64,000 nucleotides of DNA from Lachnospiraceae bacterium (GTDB lineage: Bacteria; Bacillota; Clostridia; Lachnospirales; Lachnospiraceae): assembly GCA_025758065.1 (NCBI GenBank), contig CP107199.1:1671501-1735500 (forward strand). The letters run 5' to 3'. The translations under genes were made by a program, and so were the position numbers. The notes below the pieces were generated by a model. The model saw nothing but the letters and a program-made list of their open reading frames with translations, made no database searches and was not told the origin of the DNA. This document shows positions 17,569 to 26,729 of the stretch, in pieces; position 1 is the first letter of the stretch, and each line of letters opens with the position of its first letter.

Positions 17569-17597
17569 TTCTTGAATTTGACAAAGGAGTTGGAAGT

Positions 17598-17954
17598 ATG
17601 AAAAGAATAGGTACAGCATTGACTATCGTGTTCATCATCGCTGGATTTGCAATTTCCTTTTTTATTGGACACTATGTGAGCGACAAGTCACATACAGAAA
17701 GTCGAGCAGCACAATTTGATAAATATATTTCTCGTGCGATTGATACAATCAAAGATAAAGGTCTGTCCATTGATGGCGCCCCAGAAGCGATAGCCAGCAA
17801 TATTTGGGTGGCACACGAATTTTGTGATAGCCCTGAAATTTCCGCAGAACTCAGCAATCTGTGGAATACCATTGTATATGAAAAAGATGTGCTTCTCGGT
17901 CAAGAAGATGTGTTGACTGCTCAACTGAAAGATATTTTGGAAAAATGTCAATAG
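17598..17954 (+). CDS. small membrane-anchored protein, unknown
   Basis: 118 residues. One N-terminal hydrophobic helix (about 5-27, IGTALTIVFIIAGFAISFF) acts as signal anchor; the rest is helical and soluble, ending in C-Q. AAAGGAG precedes the ATG. No known family. Cargo of the IME. Confidence 0.65.
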   Translation: MKRIGTALTIVFIIAGFAISFFIGHYVSDKSHTESRAAQFDKYISRAIDTIKDKGLSIDGAPEAIASNIWVAHEFCDSPEISAELSNLWNTIVYEKDVLLGQEDVLTAQLKDILEKCQ

Positions 17955-18048
17955 TCTTTGCAAATTTTCTATTTATCATTCACTCATCGGGTCAACTTGT
18001 CCCGAACTTTTACAACTAAATACCCGCCGCCCACACAGCGGCACATCG

Positions 18049-18084
18049 AGCAGGAAATCTGAAAAAAGGTCTCCTGCTTTTTTT
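18049..18084 (+). terminator. terminator before the relaxase gene
   Basis: AGCAGGA pairs with TCCTGCT and is followed by seven T. It separates the small cargo genes from the mobilization operon. Confidence 0.7.
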
Positions 18085-18147
18085 CTGCCCAAAATGAGGT
18101 GGTAAAACGCCACCCCATCCACCAATTAGCGAAAGGAGGAACACGAA

Positions 18148-19728
18148 ATGCCCTGTCCACACAACGAAATCACGATTGTGCAGCGCAGCCAGCGGCAGTC
18201 TGCTGTTGCCGCCGCTGCTTACCAGAGCGGCGAAAAGCTGTTCTGTGAATACGACCAGCAAGTGAAGCACTACCCGGAAAAGCGTGGTATCGTCCACAAT
18301 GAAATCCTGCTCCCGGCAAATGCCCCACAGGAATATGCCGACCGCAATACTTTATGGAACGCAGCCGAAGCGGTTGAGAAGCAATGGAACTCCCAGCTTG
18401 CAAGGCGGTGGGTGCTTACCATCCCCAGAGAGATACCGCCTGACCAGTACGCTGTCCTTGTCCGGGAGTTTTGTGAACAGCAGTTTGTTTCCAAAGGCAT
18501 GATCGTTGACTTTGCCATCCACGACCCCCATCCGCCGGGACACAATCCCCACGCCCATGTCATGCTCACTATGAGGGCAATGGACGAACATGGAAAATGG
18601 CTTCCCAAGAGCCGCAAGGTTTATGACCTTGACGAAAACGGGGAACGGATAAAACTTCCGTCCGGCAGATGGAAAAGCCACAAGGAGGATACGGTGGATT
18701 GGAACGACCAGAAGTATTGTGAAATCTGGCGGCATGAATGGGAGGTCATCCAGAACCGCTATCTGGAAGCCAATGACCGCCCGGAGCGTGTGGACTTGCG
18801 TTCCTATGCCAGACAGGGGCTTGATATTGTCCCCACTGTCCATGAGGGGGCGGCTGTCCGGCAGATGGAAAAGCGTGGTATCCAGACGAATATCGGCAAC
18901 CTGAACAGGGAAATCAGAGCCACCAACCGCCTGATGAAGTCCATCCGGCAGCTTATCCAAAACCTCAAAGGATGGATTACCGAGCTGGGAGAAAAACGGA
19001 AAGAACTGCTTGCACAAAAAGCGGCGGAGGAAGCAACACTTCTTCCCAATCTGCTGATGAAGTATATGGAGATACGAAAGGAAGAACGGAGGGACTGGAC
19101 AAGGGCTGGACAGAACCGAGGGACTTCACAGGACTTAAAGGCAGTCAGCGAAGCCCTGTCCTATCTCCGGCAAAAGGGGCTTTCCACTGTGGAGGACTTA
19201 GAAGCATTTCTGGAATCTTCCGGGAAATCAGCCGCAGATTACCGCAATCAGATGAAGCCAAAGGAAACCCGCAGCAAAGTGATTGACGGGATTCTTGCCA
19301 GCCGGACAGACTGCAAGGAATGTAAGCCTGTCTATGAGAAGTACCAGAAGATATTTTTTAAGAAAACAAAGGAGAAATTCAAACAGGAACACCCGGAGGT
19401 TGCCCGGTATGCGAAAGCCGCCGCCTACCTTGCCAAGCACCCGGACGATAAGGACAGTACCCAAAAGGAGCTGCAAGAGGAGCTGGAAAAACTTCTGGAA
19501 GAAATCGCAGAGCTGAAAGTACCACTGACCGAGGTACAGGAGGATTTGAAGAAGCTGCGGGACATTCGCTACTGGGTACGGAAAGTCACACCCGGCACAG
19601 AGGAAAGTAAAGAGCCGCCTAAGAAGCAGCCCATCAAGGAAGTCTTGCAGGATAAAGCAGACGAGAAAAAAGCACAAAGAACTGCCCCGGCGCAGACAAA
19701 ACACAAACAACAGGATATGGAACTTTAA
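18148..19728 (+). CDS. MobA/MobL-family relaxase
   Basis: 526 residues. The N-terminal relaxase domain starts PHNEITIVQRSQRQSAVAAAA, with a tyrosine at 25 that may be the nicking residue and the metal-binding triad in GHNPHAHVMLT (H132, H135, H137). The C-terminal half is charged and coiled-coil-like. It would nick the oriT-like site at 16802-16837 and lead the IME strand into a partner conjugation channel. A good AAAGGAGG precedes the ATG. Length and motifs look complete. Confidence 0.93.
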   Translation: MPCPHNEITIVQRSQRQSAVAAAAYQSGEKLFCEYDQQVKHYPEKRGIVHNEILLPANAPQEYADRNTLWNAAEAVEKQWNSQLARRWVLTIPREIPPDQYAVLVREFCEQQFVSKGMIVDFAIHDPHPPGHNPHAHVMLTMRAMDEHGKWLPKSRKVYDLDENGERIKLPSGRWKSHKEDTVDWNDQKYCEIWRHEWEVIQNRYLEANDRPERVDLRSYARQGLDIVPTVHEGAAVRQMEKRGIQTNIGNLNREIRATNRLMKSIRQLIQNLKGWITELGEKRKELLAQKAAEEATLLPNLLMKYMEIRKEERRDWTRAGQNRGTSQDLKAVSEALSYLRQKGLSTVEDLEAFLESSGKSAADYRNQMKPKETRSKVIDGILASRTDCKECKPVYEKYQKIFFKKTKEKFKQEHPEVARYAKAAAYLAKHPDDKDSTQKELQEELEKLLEEIAELKVPLTEVQEDLKKLRDIRYWVRKVTPGTEESKEPPKKQPIKEVLQDKADEKKAQRTAPAQTKHKQQDMEL

Positions 19729-19792
19729 CAGGCACTTGCCATTTTCAATCAGAGAATGTCAGGTGCTTTTCTTTTTTCAAGGAGGGATAGAT

Positions 19793-20437
19793 TTGAATGT
19801 ATTTGAAGCTGTGAAGCAGTCCGTTACAACAAGACAGGCTGCGGAGCATTATGGAATCCATGTAGGGCGGAACGGGATGGCTTGCTGCCCGTTCCATAAC
19901 GATAAAACCCCAAGCATGAAGCTGGATCAGCGTTACCACTGCTTCGGCTGCGGTGCGGATGGGGATGTGATTGATTTTACCGCCGCCCTGTATGGGCTGG
20001 GAAAGAAAGAAGCCGCCGTACAACTGGCACAGGACTTCGGGCTTTCCTATGAGGACTGGAAACCGCCGGGAAAGGCAAAAAATCCCAAGCCCCGGCAGAA
20101 ATCCCCGGAGGAACAGTTTCAGGAAGCAAAGAACCGCTGCTTTTGTATTCTTGCCGATTATCTTCATTTGCTTATGGCATGGAGAAAGGAATATGCCCCG
20201 CACTCCCCGGAGGAAGCCTTTCATCCCCGGTTTGTGGAAGCCTTACAGAAGCAAGACCAAGTGGAATATCTGCTGGATGTGCTGCTCTTTGGGGAAACGG
20301 AGGAAAAAGCGGCTTTGATTACGGACTACGGAAAGGATGTGATACAGCTTGAACAGCGAATGGCAGAGCTTGCAGCCGCAAACGCAGCAAGAACTAAAAA
20401 ACACCATGAACGCCATGCAGCCGCCCCAGAGCATTGA
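19793..20437 (+). CDS. CHC2 zinc-finger primase-like protein
   Basis: About 214 residues from a TTG start chosen because AAGGAGGG sits 6 bases upstream; no ATG is well placed. The zinc finger of DnaG-type primases is clear: CCPFHNDKTPSMKL then YHCFGCGADGDVIDF. The catalytic TOPRIM domain is absent, so it is a primase zinc-binding module working with the next gene. It overlaps the VapE-like gene by about 89 bases. Confidence 0.88.
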   Translation: MNVFEAVKQSVTTRQAAEHYGIHVGRNGMACCPFHNDKTPSMKLDQRYHCFGCGADGDVIDFTAALYGLGKKEAAVQLAQDFGLSYEDWKPPGKAKNPKPRQKSPEEQFQEAKNRCFCILADYLHLLMAWRKEYAPHSPEEAFHPRFVEALQKQDQVEYLLDVLLFGETEEKAALITDYGKDVIQLEQRMAELAAANAARTKKHHERHAAAPEH

Positions 20438-21743
20438 GGAAATCAAGGCGGGGCTGGAAACTACCGAGAAAGGCGGTGTCCGTCAGAGCATACGGAACTG
20501 CCTGACCGTATTCCAGCGTGACCCTCTGCTTTCCGGGGCTATCGCATACAACATCCTGACCGACCGCAAGGACATCATAAAGCCCATCGGTTTTCACAGA
20601 GAAAGCACCGCCCTGAACGATACGGACATGAAGTATCTGCTTCTCTATCTGGAAGAAACCTACGGGCTTACCAATGAGAAAAAGATTGATAACGCCATCG
20701 GGATTGTGGCGAATGAAAACAAGTACCATCCCATCCGGGACTATCTCAATACCCTTGTGTGGGACGGGACAGAGCGAATCCGTTTCTGCCTGCGGCACTT
20801 TCTGGGGGCTGACGCAGACGATTACACCTATGAAGCGTTGAAGCTGTTCCTGCTGGGTGCAATCTCACGAGCCTTTCAGCCGGGGTGCAAGTTTGAAATC
20901 ATGCTCTGTCTGGTAGGCGGTCAGGGGGCTGGCAAGTCCACCTTCTTCCGCCTGCTGGCAGTCCGGGACGAGTGGTTCTCCGATGATTTGCGGAAGCTGG
21001 ACGATGACAATGTGTACCGCAAGCTGCAAGGTCACTGGATTATTGAAATGTCGGAAATGATGGCAACCGCCAACGCCAAGAGCATTGAGGAAATCAAATC
21101 GTTTTTAAGCCGGCAGAAAGAGGTTTACAAGATACCTTATGAAACCCACCCGGCAGACCGCCCCCGTCAGTGCGTGTTTGGCGGCACTTCCAATGCTCTT
21201 GACTTCCTGCCCCTTGACCGTTCCGGCAATCGCCGCTTTATCCCCGTCATGGTTTACCCGGAGCAAGCCGAGGTTCACATTTTGGAGGACGAAACTGCTT
21301 CCAGAGCCTATATCGAGCAGATGTGGGCAGAAGCAATGGAGATTTACCGAAGCGGCAGGTTCAAGCTGGCTTTCAGCCCCGACATGCAGCGGTATCTCAA
21401 AGAACACCAGCGGGATTTTATGCCGGAGGACACCAAAGCCGGAATGATACAGGCGTATCTTGATAGGTACACCGGGAGCATGGTCTGCTCCAAGCAGCTC
21501 TACAAGGAAGCCTTGAACCATGCCTTTGACGAGCCGAAGCAATGGGAAATACGGGAAATCAACGAGATTATGAACCAATGCATTGACCGCTGGCGGTACT
21601 TCCCGAACCCAAGAATGTTTTCAGAATATGGCAGACAAAAGGGCTGGGAGCGTGAAAACCCGGCAACGGACTTATGCAACCCGTCTGAAAAAGCAATGGA
21701 TGGCTTTGTGGAGGTCACAGAACAGATGGAGCTTCCATTCTGA
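20349..21743 (+). CDS. VapE-family P-loop protein (replication helicase-like)
   Basis: 464 residues, starting at TTG. The virulence-associated E domain has a P-loop VGGQGAGKSTFF (about 189-200) and downstream helicase-like motifs (WIIEMSEM, then VFGGTSN and the arginine in RSGNRRF). Such proteins act as superfamily 3-like helicases for replication of islands and IMEs. The exact start is uncertain because of the long overlap with the primase gene. Confidence 0.9.
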   Translation: MNSEWQSLQPQTQQELKNTMNAMQPPQSIEEIKAGLETTEKGGVRQSIRNCLTVFQRDPLLSGAIAYNILTDRKDIIKPIGFHRESTALNDTDMKYLLLYLEETYGLTNEKKIDNAIGIVANENKYHPIRDYLNTLVWDGTERIRFCLRHFLGADADDYTYEALKLFLLGAISRAFQPGCKFEIMLCLVGGQGAGKSTFFRLLAVRDEWFSDDLRKLDDDNVYRKLQGHWIIEMSEMMATANAKSIEEIKSFLSRQKEVYKIPYETHPADRPRQCVFGGTSNALDFLPLDRSGNRRFIPVMVYPEQAEVHILEDETASRAYIEQMWAEAMEIYRSGRFKLAFSPDMQRYLKEHQRDFMPEDTKAGMIQAYLDRYTGSMVCSKQLYKEALNHAFDEPKQWEIREINEIMNQCIDRWRYFPNPRMFSEYGRQKGWERENPATDLCNPSEKAMDGFVEVTEQMELPF

Positions 21744-21984
21744 AAATGACAGCCCGTTGCACCCCCTGTTGCTATCCCGTTGCCGAGCCGGTTGCCGGGG
21801 AAAATCCCTTATTTCTGGGCTTTTCTCCTTTATAACAACCAAAACAACAGAAAAATAAAAGAAAAGTATAAATAGTAACCATCGCCAGATTGAGATTGTT
21901 TGCAAGGTCTTTTGAAGCCCGTTGCCGGACTTCGTTGCCGATACCCTCTGTCTGGCTATTTTCATGTATGGAGGATAACTGCCT

Positions 21985-22182
21985 ATGGCAAAAAACAAAA
22001 CAGAGATTCATGTGACCACTGTATTTGACGGGGAGCTTGACGCCACTGATGTGTTCGTCAGCCTGATTTCCCAGAAATACGGAAAAACAAATACAAAAGA
22101 ATATCTTGCTAAAAAGAGAGATATAGGCTATAATGAAGATGAGGTTCAAAAGAGCCAGATACCGTCTGGATTGTGTGGGTAA
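21985..22182 (+). CDS. small conserved IME protein before the recombinase
   Basis: 65 residues, acidic N-terminal half (VFDGELDATDVFVSLISQKYG), basic C-terminal half. It ends directly before the recombinase start. Similar small genes occur at this position in related elements, perhaps as accessory factors, but I cannot assign a function. Confidence 0.65.
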   Translation: MAKNKTEIHVTTVFDGELDATDVFVSLISQKYGKTNTKEYLAKKRDIGYNEDEVQKSQIPSGLCG

Positions 22183-23853
22183 ATGGCTATGATGAACGAA
22201 ATGGAATACAGAACAATCGGAAAGGCACTTGCCGGGGGCTATCGTGCAGCGGTCTATTGCAGGCTGTCAAAGGACGATGACCTGCAAGGCGAAAGTGCCA
22301 GTATCGCCAACCAGCGGGATATGCTGGAAAAATACTGCGAAAAGCAGGGATGGGAGGTTGTGGCAGTCTATCAGGACGATGGTTTCACAGGTCTTAATAT
22401 GGAGCGTCCTGATTTACAGAGAATGTTGAGAGCCATTGAGCGCAGGCAAATCAACCTTGTCATCACGAAAGACCTCAGCCGACTGGGGCGGAACTATCTG
22501 CAAACCGGGCATTTGATTGAGGACTTTTTCCCAAGAAACGGTGTCCGCTATATCGCCATGAATGACGGTATCGACACCCTGCGTGATAACAACGATATTG
22601 CCCCGTTCAAGAATATCCTGAACGAGATGTACAGTAAGGATATTTCCAAGAAAGTCCATTCCTCTTATCTTCTGAAAGCACAGAAAGGACAGTTTACCGG
22701 GTGTCTTGCCCCGTTTGGGTATCGGAAAGACCCGGAGGACAAAAACCATCTGCTCATTGACGAGGAAACCGCCCCGATTGTGCGGCTGATTTTCGGATAT
22801 GCCCTGAACGGTCATGGTCCGAACTATATCCGCAGACGGCTGGAGGAAGAAAAAATCCCCTGCCCCACATGGTGGAACCGGGAACGGGGGCTTCGCAATA
22901 CCCGCACCAAATGGGAAAAGAAGGACCCGGAAAACGGGCGGTATATGTGGGACTTCTCCGTTATCAAAGACCTTTTGATGAATCCCGTCTACACTGGGGC
23001 GATTGCTTCCCAGAAAAAGGACTACCGTTTCAAAATCGGCACGATTGGGGAAAAGAAGCCGGAGGACTGGATTGTGGTGGAGGGGCAGCATGAACCGCTG
23101 ATTGACCGCATGAGCTTTGACATTGTGCAGAATAAGCTGAAATCCCGCCAGCGTCCGGGGCAGACCAATGAAATCAGCCTGTTTGCCGGACTGATAAAAT
23201 GCGGCGAGTGTGGGAAGTCGCTGACGGTACGCTACACAAACGCAAAACATCCCCAGCAGATTTATTCCTGCAAGACCTACAATGCCTTTGGAAAGAACCA
23301 CTGCACCCAGCATCGGATTGACTATGACACCCTTTACAGCCATGTGCTGCGGAAAATCCGGGAATGTGCCAGAGCTGCCCTGATGGACGGGGAAGCGGTT
23401 GCCGACCGCCTGACCAATACCTGTGAAGCCGAGCAGCGGGAACAGCGGGAAGCAATGGAACGCTCCCTCACAAGGGACGAGGAACGGATTGAGGTTCTGG
23501 ACAAAATGGTAATGCGGCTTTATGAGGATATGATTGCAGGGCGTATCAGTGAACAGAATTTCAACACCATGCTGGAAAAGACACAGACCGAGCAGACGGA
23601 GCTTAAAACAAAAGTGTCCGAGGGCAGAAAGCGGCTGTCCGATGAAGTCCAGCTTGCCAATGACGCAAAACAATGGGTGGAAGCCATTCAGGAATACGCC
23701 AACATCACAGAGCTGGACGCAGCTACCCTCAACCGCTTAATCAAAGAAATCGTCGTGCATGAGCGCATTGACGAAGATAAAACAAGACACATTTCTATCG
23801 AAATTCATTTTAATCTCAAACCCATCCCGGAGGTGGAACAGGTCACTGCCTGA
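22183..23853 (+). CDS. large serine recombinase (integrase of the IME)
   Basis: 556 residues. The resolvase domain has the catalytic serine in AVYCRLSKDD (S29), arginines in DLSRLGRN, and the DGFTGLNMERPDLQRML segment. A recombinase domain and a zinc ribbon (KCGECGKSL and SCKTYN with a later C) follow, then a coiled coil. It is of the TnpX/TndX type that integrates elements at short dinucleotide-core sites. It lies next to the right end of the IME and should integrate into and excise from maff2. Confidence 0.95.
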   Translation: MAMMNEMEYRTIGKALAGGYRAAVYCRLSKDDDLQGESASIANQRDMLEKYCEKQGWEVVAVYQDDGFTGLNMERPDLQRMLRAIERRQINLVITKDLSRLGRNYLQTGHLIEDFFPRNGVRYIAMNDGIDTLRDNNDIAPFKNILNEMYSKDISKKVHSSYLLKAQKGQFTGCLAPFGYRKDPEDKNHLLIDEETAPIVRLIFGYALNGHGPNYIRRRLEEEKIPCPTWWNRERGLRNTRTKWEKKDPENGRYMWDFSVIKDLLMNPVYTGAIASQKKDYRFKIGTIGEKKPEDWIVVEGQHEPLIDRMSFDIVQNKLKSRQRPGQTNEISLFAGLIKCGECGKSLTVRYTNAKHPQQIYSCKTYNAFGKNHCTQHRIDYDTLYSHVLRKIRECARAALMDGEAVADRLTNTCEAEQREQREAMERSLTRDEERIEVLDKMVMRLYEDMIAGRISEQNFNTMLEKTQTEQTELKTKVSEGRKRLSDEVQLANDAKQWVEAIQEYANITELDAATLNRLIKEIVVHERIDEDKTRHISIEIHFNLKPIPEVEQVTA

Positions 23854-24098
23854 CCTGTCCCGCCGGGACGGTTCTCTTAAAAACACCATATAGATTTTTG
23901 TACGCCGCCGCCCGCCATCGAGCAGAGTTTTACACCTAATTGGGGATAAAACAGCTCATGGCCGGTGCTGGTGTAGCCGTGGTAGGCATGGTCCTTGTAC
24001 CTCTGCTCTCCGGGCTTTTCTCTGTCTAAGCGTCTCCGTATGAAATCCTTGCCGCTCCCGCAGTTTTGCGGGGGCGGCGGAAAGGAGGTTGACACCGT
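23854..24098. other. IME right end, attR and maff2 remainder
   Basis: A GTCCCGCCGGGAC inverted repeat follows the recombinase stop. The crossover repeat TCATGGC lies at 23956-23962, followed by the last 24 codons of maff2 (23958-24029). A ribosome site AAAGGAGG then serves virB6. Confidence 0.75.
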
Positions 24099-24968
24099 AT
24101 GGATTTCTTACTTGAAGCCCTGACAAATTGGCTGAAAGAAATGCTGGTGGGCGGTATTATGAGCAACCTTTCGGGGATGTTTGACAGTGTAAATCAGCAG
24201 GTCGCGGATATATCCGTACAGGTAGGCCAGACCCCACAGGGATGGAATGGCAGTATTTTCAGCATGATTGAGAATCTGTCCAACTCCATCATGGTGCCGA
24301 TTGCAGGTGTGATTCTGGCTATCGTGATGACCGTAGACCTGATCCAGATGATCGCAGACAAGAACAACCTGCATGATGTGGACACCTGGATGATTTTCAA
24401 GTGGGTGTTCAAATCAGCCGCTGCCATCCTCATTGTCACAAATACATGGAATATCGTGATGGGCGTCTTTGATATGGCGCAGAGCGTAGTGGCGCAGGCG
24501 GCAGGGGTTATCAATTCGGATGCGTCCATTGACATTTCCTCAGTTATGACCGATCTGGAACCGAGGCTGATGGAAATGGATCTGGGACCGCTGTTCGGAC
24601 TGTGGTTCCAATCCCTCTTTATTGGCATTACTATGTGGGCGTTATATATCTGTATCTTTATCGTTATTTATGGCCGTATGATCGAAATCTACCTTGTGAC
24701 TTCGGTGGCTCCCGTTCCAATGGCTGCAATGATGGGTAAAGAATGGGGCGGTATGGGACAGAATTACCTCCGATCCCTGCTGGCGCTGGGCTTTCAGGCG
24801 TTTCTCATTATCGTCTGCGTGGCAATTTATGCTGTGCTGGTGCAGAACATCGCTCTGGAAGATGACATCATCATGGCAATCTGGAGCTGCGTGGGCTACA
24901 CCGTACTGCTATGTTTTACGCTGTTCAAAACCGGCAGTCTCGCCAAATCAGTCTTTCAGGCGCACTAA
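24099..24968 (+). CDS. VirB6/TrbL-like conjugation membrane protein
   Basis: 289 residues with about six hydrophobic segments, among them IMVPIAGVILAIVMTVDLI, AAAILIVTNTWNIVMGVF, LFIGITMWALYICIFIVIY and the C-terminal VGYTVLLCFTLF. VirB6-type proteins form part of the inner-membrane channel. In the undisturbed ICE it follows maff2 immediately. It appears complete, with AAAGGAGG before the ATG. Confidence 0.88.
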   Translation: MDFLLEALTNWLKEMLVGGIMSNLSGMFDSVNQQVADISVQVGQTPQGWNGSIFSMIENLSNSIMVPIAGVILAIVMTVDLIQMIADKNNLHDVDTWMIFKWVFKSAAAILIVTNTWNIVMGVFDMAQSVVAQAAGVINSDASIDISSVMTDLEPRLMEMDLGPLFGLWFQSLFIGITMWALYICIFIVIYGRMIEIYLVTSVAPVPMAAMMGKEWGGMGQNYLRSLLALGFQAFLIIVCVAIYAVLVQNIALEDDIIMAIWSCVGYTVLLCFTLFKTGSLAKSVFQAH

Positions 24969-24988
24969 AACGGAAGGAGGTTTCTACA

Positions 24989-25441
24989 TTGGCTTATGTA
25001 CCCGTACCCAAGGACTTAACAAAAGTCAAAACAAAGGTCATGTTCAATCTGACCAAGCGGCAGCTTATCTGCTTCACGGGCGGAGCGCTTATTGGCGTAC
25101 CGCTTTTCTTTTTGCTCAGAAAACCTACCGGAAACAGTGTAGCGGCTATGTGTATGATGCTGGTTATGCTGCCCTTCTTTATGCTGGCTATGTACGAAAA
25201 GCATGGACAGCCCCTTGAAAAGATCGTGGGCAACATTCTCAAAGTAGCTGTGATCCGTCCCAAGCAGCGTCCCTACCAGACCAATAACTTTTATGCCGTA
25301 TTAAAGCGGCAGGAAATGCTCGATAAGGAGGTGTATGACATTGTTCACCGCAATAAAAAAATGGCTGCATCGGATGTTCGGGAAAACCGAGAAAAAAACT
25401 GTGCAGCTGGTAAAGACAAAGAAAAAGCTGTCCCGCGCTGA
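24989..25441 (+). CDS. PrgI-family conjugation protein
   Basis: 150 residues from a TTG preceded by GGAAGGAGG. Two hydrophobic helices (about 28-47 and 52-70) and the N-terminal VPVPKDLTKVKTKVMFNLTKR motif match PrgI, a VirB3-like membrane protein of Gram-positive conjugation systems. It is longer at the C-terminus than usual and overlaps the start of virB4 by over 100 bases. Confidence 0.85.
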   Translation: MAYVPVPKDLTKVKTKVMFNLTKRQLICFTGGALIGVPLFFLLRKPTGNSVAAMCMMLVMLPFFMLAMYEKHGQPLEKIVGNILKVAVIRPKQRPYQTNNFYAVLKRQEMLDKEVYDIVHRNKKMAASDVRENREKNCAAGKDKEKAVPR

Positions 25442-26722
25442 TAAGAAGCAGATCGAAGCGGCCATTGCCCGCGCTAACCGCACGGACAAAAAAGGAAAAT
25501 CTGCGCAGGACAGTATCCCTTATGAACGGATGTGGACGGACGGGATCTGTACTACGGCATCAATGCTCTGTCCAACAACCTCATCATGGTGGACAGAAAG
25601 CTGCTGAAAAACCCCAATGGCCTGATTCTGGGTACGCCGGGTTCCGGTAAGTCCTTCAGCGCAAAACGAGAAATTGCCAACTGCTTTTTGCTTACCAGTG
25701 ATGATGTCATTATCTGTGACCCGGAAGCGGAGTACGCACCTCTTGTTGAGCGTCTGCATGGGCAGGTCATCAAGATCTCACCTACTTCAACCAACTATAT
25801 CAATCCGATGGATCTGAATCTGGACTATTCGGATGATGAAAGCCCGCTGTCACTCAAGTCTGACTTTATCCTCAGCTTGTGTGAGCTGATCGTGGGCGGT
25901 AAGGAGGGCTTGCAGCCGGTGCAGAAAACCATTATTGACCGTTGTGTACGGCTGGTTTACAACGAATATCTCAATGACCCAAAGCCAGAGAATATGCCGA
26001 TTTTGGAGGACCTTTATAACTTGCTGCGGGAGCAGGAAGAAAAAGAAGCTCAGTACATTGCAACGGCATTGGAAATCTATGTAACGGGTTCGTTGAATGT
26101 GTTCAATCATCAGAGCAATGTGGACATTGATAACCGGATTGTCTGCTATGACATCAAGGAACTGGGCAAGCAGCTTAAAAAAATCGGTATGCTGGTGGTT
26201 CAGGATCAGGTATGGAACCGCGTTACCATCAACCGTGCCGCCCACAAGTCCACCCGTTACTACATCGACGAGATGCACCTGCTTTTGAAGGAGGAGCAGA
26301 CCGCCGCCTATACGGTGGAAATCTGGAAGCGATTCAGAAAATGGGGCGGTATTCCGACAGGTATCACCCAGAATGTCAAAGACCTGCTTTCCAGCCGTGA
26401 GGTGGAAAATATCTTTGAAAATTCCGACTTCGTGTATATGCTCAACCAGGCAGGCGGAGACCGTCAGATCCTCGCCAAGCAGCTGGGTATTTCCACACAC
26501 CAATTATCTTATGTGACCCACTCCGGTGAGGGCGAAGCCGACTATGCAGGGCGTATGCGTGATGAAAAGTACGAGCAGGAATTAAAGGTGCAGAAAGCCA
26601 ACCAGAGGATATTTGAATTGCAGAGAACCAACGAGCAGATGGGGCGGCTGCTCTCAAAGATACCGCCAGAAGTGTTGGAAGAATTACAGAGAACAGGCAG
26701 AAACAAATCAAGAGAAAGGTAA
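25335..26722 (+). pseudogene. virB4 ATPase with a large internal deletion and frameshift
   Basis: The first about 70 residues (ending SIPYERMWTDG) are a normal VirB4 start. At about 25540 the sequence jumps to the region just before the P-loop and continues in another frame: DLYYGINALSNN, Walker A GTPGSGKS, Walker B-like YYIDEMHLL, then the normal C-terminus. Family members are about 780-800 residues, so roughly 380-390 residues are missing. A short GGATCTG-type microhomology at the join suggests deletion between small repeats. VirB4 energises conjugation, so this alone should stop transfer by this ICE. Confidence 0.88.
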
Positions 26723-26729
26723 AAAGTGA

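Larger units (their letters stand above)
12861..23962. mobile_element. integrative mobilizable element (IME) inserted in maff2
   Basis: An 11.1-kb element with its own regulators, TnpV, a MobA/MobL relaxase, a primase, a VapE-like helicase and a large serine recombinase next to the right end. The short repeat TCATGGC at both ends (12861-12867 and 23956-23962) is the likely crossover, and removal restores maff2 exactly. Serine-recombinase IMEs that target ICE conjugation genes are known in Firmicutes. All of its main genes appear intact, so it could excise itself and use a helper element for transfer. Confidence 0.9.
12716..24029 (+). pseudogene. maff2, split by the IME
   Basis: The 5' part (12716-12874) encodes a small membrane protein of the Maff2 family, ending early at KQFMAN. 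The missing end is found after the IME at 23958-24029 (MAGAGVAVVGM...LLSGLFSV). Joining them at the shared TCATGGC restores one 73-residue frame. Maff2 is a conserved small conjugation protein next to VirB6 in clostridial ICEs. The start has AAGGAGG 10 bases upstream. While the IME is present the product lacks its second hydrophobic segment. Confidence 0.9.

Noticed and set aside
18094..18122. GGTGG / CCACC palindrome before the MobA gene as oriT
   Set aside because: The site at 16802-16837 matches the MobQ nick consensus far better; this one has no nick motif.
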